64,000 nucleotides of DNA, taken from Candidatus Acidianus copahuensis (lineage in GTDB: Archaea > Thermoproteota > Thermoprotei_A > Sulfolobales > Sulfolobaceae). Where the stretch lies: assembly GCF_000632495.1 (NCBI RefSeq), contig NZ_JFZT01000021.1:1-64000 (forward strand), given 5' to 3'. The notes under the pieces were generated by a model. The model did no database searches. It saw only the letters and a program-made list of their open reading frames with translations, and was not told the origin of the DNA. A program made the translations under genes and the position numbers. Below are positions 61,955-64,000 of this stretch, piece after piece (position 1 is the first letter of the stretch; every line of letters begins with the position of its first letter).

Positions 61955-63592
61955 TTAGTCAAACTTATCAGACCTTAAAAAAACATTGTGGGCTCTATAA
62001 GCAAAAGTTCTAATTATACCAAAACCTGGTGGAGAAACCTCTAGGATTTTAGAGTACTCTTCCATATCTACTCTGCGCAAAGCGTCGTTATCTGCCCTTA
62101 AAGCTACTTTACTGTTAGTCAGCGTAATTATTAGGTCGTTTAAATCCTCTGGTCTATGAGTTGCTAAGATTGTGCCTATTCCTCTGACCCTTCCTAATCT
62201 CATTATTTTATTTATTAGTCTTTCCAAACTTTCCTTTCCCTCCTCATTTTTCCTACTCTGTGGGAAATATTCATGTGCCTCATCGAACATCATAATATAA
62301 GGTAGAATCTCTTTCCCTTGTTTGTATGCGTTATCTTTAAGCTTAAATATTCTGTTCATAATGATGTATGCAGCTGTTACCGACGCGTCGATTCCTCTTT
62401 CCATAATCCATCTTAAATCAACCGTTATCTTTTCCTTGAGCAATTCCTCGTAACTAGGTTCATCAAGTTCGATGGACTTGTGTTGGAGTGTCATCCCAGG
62501 ATCAGAAAGCTTAATCTTTAAGTCTAATATTCTCATCTCTTGAATTATCTTAACAGCTCTCTCAATATTACTAAGAGTATATTGGTGGATATTAACATGT
62601 AAATTATCTTTACCTTCCTTCTCAATTGTTTCCCAGTTACTAATGTTGTCAACTATCGCATTATCTATAATGAGCTTGAAGAAGTAAGCTCCTTGAGGTG
62701 AAAATAAGGTAGAGATATCCGCTAAATCTTTTGCCACTTTACTAAATTTAAATCCCATTAAAGTCACTTTAAATTTCTTCTCACCTGAGGAGAACGTTAA
62801 TGTCTGTCCATCTACGTTTACTAAATCTCTCTCTATATTTATGTCGACAGAACTTCTTCCGAAGACCAACTTTAGGAATGGGACTATTCCCATTTTTGCG
62901 TAATCTTCACTCATAGGTATGACTATCCTTCCTCCTTCTCTTATAGCTGTACGAATGTAGTCTCCTTGAATATCAAAGGCTATTAATGGGATATCGGACT
63001 TACTATATATCGTTTTTAAAAGGTTAGTTTTTCCCGATCCTGTTGTTCCTATTACAAGTATATGGTGACTTAACATTTCCTTAGAGATCCTAGCTTCAAC
63101 GTTTTCTCTCCTCCTATATCCCTCAACTACTTTGCCTATTTCAATTCCGTCAATTGGTAAACCTAACATAGTCTTCACGAAATCGTCGTTTGGTAAAAAG
63201 ACTGGAGACTGAGGATCAATAGGAGACGAAGGAGGGACTACTTCCTTCACGCCATTTTCATCAATGAGCTCAGAAATTAACTCTACTTTTATCCTTAGTG
63301 GGGTTGCAACAGATGATGGATCTTCATTGACGCTTAGGGCCGGAACTCTCGATAAAGACATTAAATCTTCTCTACTAACCTCCTTAATCCTTCCTAGGAT
63401 AAGCGTTCCAGGTATTAAAAGGGATAATCCTAAAAATGAATCCACTATTAACCTTGACTCTAAATAGTTCTCGAATGGTATTTCGACTTCAACTTCTTTA
63501 TTATTTTCTCCATGAGAAATAGGGCTAACTCTAGAGGCTATTCCAACTACTTTTCCGTAGTTATTTGCCCTTAGCTTTGCCTCAGATATCAT
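61955..63592 (-). CDS. HerA-like DNA helicase/translocase (DUF87 ATPase)
   Basis: A bacterial FtsK-like/HerA ATPase of 545 residues. Walker A is GTTGSGKTNLLK near residue 180, Walker B IMMFDEAHEYFP near 440, and the sensor motif TILATHRPEDL near 480, followed by a C-terminal brace (SPPGFGIIRTFA). HerA forms hexamers and pairs with the NurA nuclease, which is encoded immediately upstream here. I choose ATG 63592, which overlaps the nurA stop by 11 bases; an upstream start (63649) would overlap it by 68. The sequence is not the canonical Sulfolobus HerA (500 residues) and may be its paralogue. Confidence 0.8.
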   Translation of the reverse strand: MISEAKLRANNYGKVVGIASRVSPISHGENNKEVEVEIPFENYLESRLIVDSFLGLSLLIPGTLILGRIKEVSREDLMSLSRVPALSVNEDPSSVATPLRIKVELISELIDENGVKEVVPPSSPIDPQSPVFLPNDDFVKTMLGLPIDGIEIGKVVEGYRRRENVEARISKEMLSHHILVIGTTGSGKTNLLKTIYSKSDIPLIAFDIQGDYIRTAIREGGRIVIPMSEDYAKMGIVPFLKLVFGRSSVDINIERDLVNVDGQTLTFSSGEKKFKVTLMGFKFSKVAKDLADISTLFSPQGAYFFKLIIDNAIVDNISNWETIEKEGKDNLHVNIHQYTLSNIERAVKIIQEMRILDLKIKLSDPGMTLQHKSIELDEPSYEELLKEKITVDLRWIMERGIDASVTAAYIIMNRIFKLKDNAYKQGKEILPYIMMFDEAHEYFPQSRKNEEGKESLERLINKIMRLGRVRGIGTILATHRPEDLNDLIITLTNSKVALRADNDALRRVDMEEYSKILEVSPPGFGIIRTFAYRAHNVFLRSDKFD

Positions 63593-64000
63593 GTTCTCTA
63601 ATTTCCTCTGAGGCTTCCCAGAACTTTCCCCAGTCATCATACGAAACACCTATTTTACTTCCTAGAATGAAAGATAAAATGAAAATTGAGGCGCTAAGCC
63701 TCTTAGAGATCCTGTCTGCTATTTCAATGAAGTCCGGAATTCCTCTAACTCCTGATCTATCAATAGTAGTGTTAACCCCTTTGCAAAGAATGTCAAGGTT
63801 TGTTGACTCAACTCTAAAGACAGAATTTCTAACTTTGACATATACCATATATCTAACCAAAGAACCCCAATTTTCCTTTAGAATAGGAGTTATAAAGGGA
63901 TCTTCTCCTTTTTGACTAATTATTTCAATAGCCTTAGTATCAGGTGGCCTTATCTTAGAAAACTTCTTAATAATTTGATTAAATTCTTTGACCTTGGATA
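63582..64000 (-). CDS. nurA: NurA-type nuclease, C-terminal part (runs off the right edge)
   Basis: The last 139 residues of a NurA-like nuclease; the frame is open to the window edge, so the start lies beyond 64000. NurA (RNaseH-like, Mn2+-dependent) works with HerA in end resection during double-strand break repair. Seen: SQKGEDPFITPILKEN, then YMVYVKVRNSVFRVES, and GIPDFIEIADRISKRL, the C-terminal core of the family. Translationally coupled to the HerA-like gene. Confidence 0.7.
   Translation of the reverse strand, partial: SKVKEFNQIIKKFSKIRPPDTKAIEIISQKGEDPFITPILKENWGSLVRYMVYVKVRNSVFRVESTNLDILCKGVNTTIDRSGVRGIPDFIEIADRISKRLSASIFILSFILGSKIGVSYDDWGKFWEASEEIREHDI

Noticed and set aside
1..64000. 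CRISPR arrays or tRNA genes
   Set aside because: I saw no regularly spaced direct repeats and no T-loop-type sequences (GTTCRANNC with a matching cloverleaf) outside coding genes.

Overview
The window comes from an AT-rich, thermoacidophilic archaeon of the order Sulfolobales, most likely an Acidianus-type organism. Evidence: a sulfur oxygenase reductase (sor) whose cysteines and iron ligands fall at exactly the classical Acidianus positions, a heme-copper oxidase cluster resembling the fox (ferrous iron oxidation) cluster of Metallosphaera and Sulfolobus metallicus, Sso10a-type DNA-binding proteins, HerA/NurA genes, TATA boxes placed for leaderless transcripts, and many IS200/IS605-type tnpB remnants. 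Genus and fox assignments rest on recalled protein families, not on a search.

Layout. 1-13.7 kb: two APC amino-acid permeases, an esterase, a single-cysteine SQR-like flavoprotein, a HAD hydrolase, an MFS transporter, an ABC ATPase/permease pair, a TauE/SafE exporter and a nucleoside phosphorylase, with a 1.7 kb gene-poor stretch holding one unlisted 51-residue membrane protein. 14-20.4 kb: an apparently complete tnpB-only element, a formate dehydrogenase-like molybdoenzyme overlapping fdhD, and a short tnpB-less element relic. 20.4-25.1 kb: an FAH-family enzyme, a polytopic membrane protein, a CoA-binding protein and etfAB.

25.2-41.6 kb is the respiratory island: oxidase subunit I (minus strand) with two small partners, then on the plus strand a CuA-type subunit II, a small membrane protein, a CbsA-like heme b protein with a CbsB-like partner, several small membrane subunits (one of 53 residues), a 620-residue membrane protein with CxC and CxxC motifs inside hydrophobic helices, a CDC48-like double AAA+ ATPase, two more small membrane proteins, and a FoxG-like membrane iron-sulfur protein. 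Together they suggest electrons passing from an extracellular donor (probably Fe2+) through heme b and Fe-S proteins to a terminal oxidase. 41.6-45.1 kb: a secreted protein / membrane-anchored wHTH / secreted protein trio and sor, so iron- and sulfur-oxidation functions sit within 20 kb.

45-64 kb: decayed tnpB elements, an HPP-family membrane protein, a DUF2173-like pair, a DUF3211-like protein, an AIM24 protein, a thiolase lacking its nucleophilic cysteine with a short zinc-ribbon partner, a stand-alone CARF-type protein, a family 5 uracil-DNA glycosylase, an RmlD-like protein, a PQQ-type beta-propeller, two Sso10a-like wHTH proteins, a NiCoT nickel/cobalt transporter, a sedolisin protease, and a HerA-like helicase with the end of nurA at the window edge. 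I saw no rRNA, tRNA or CRISPR array.
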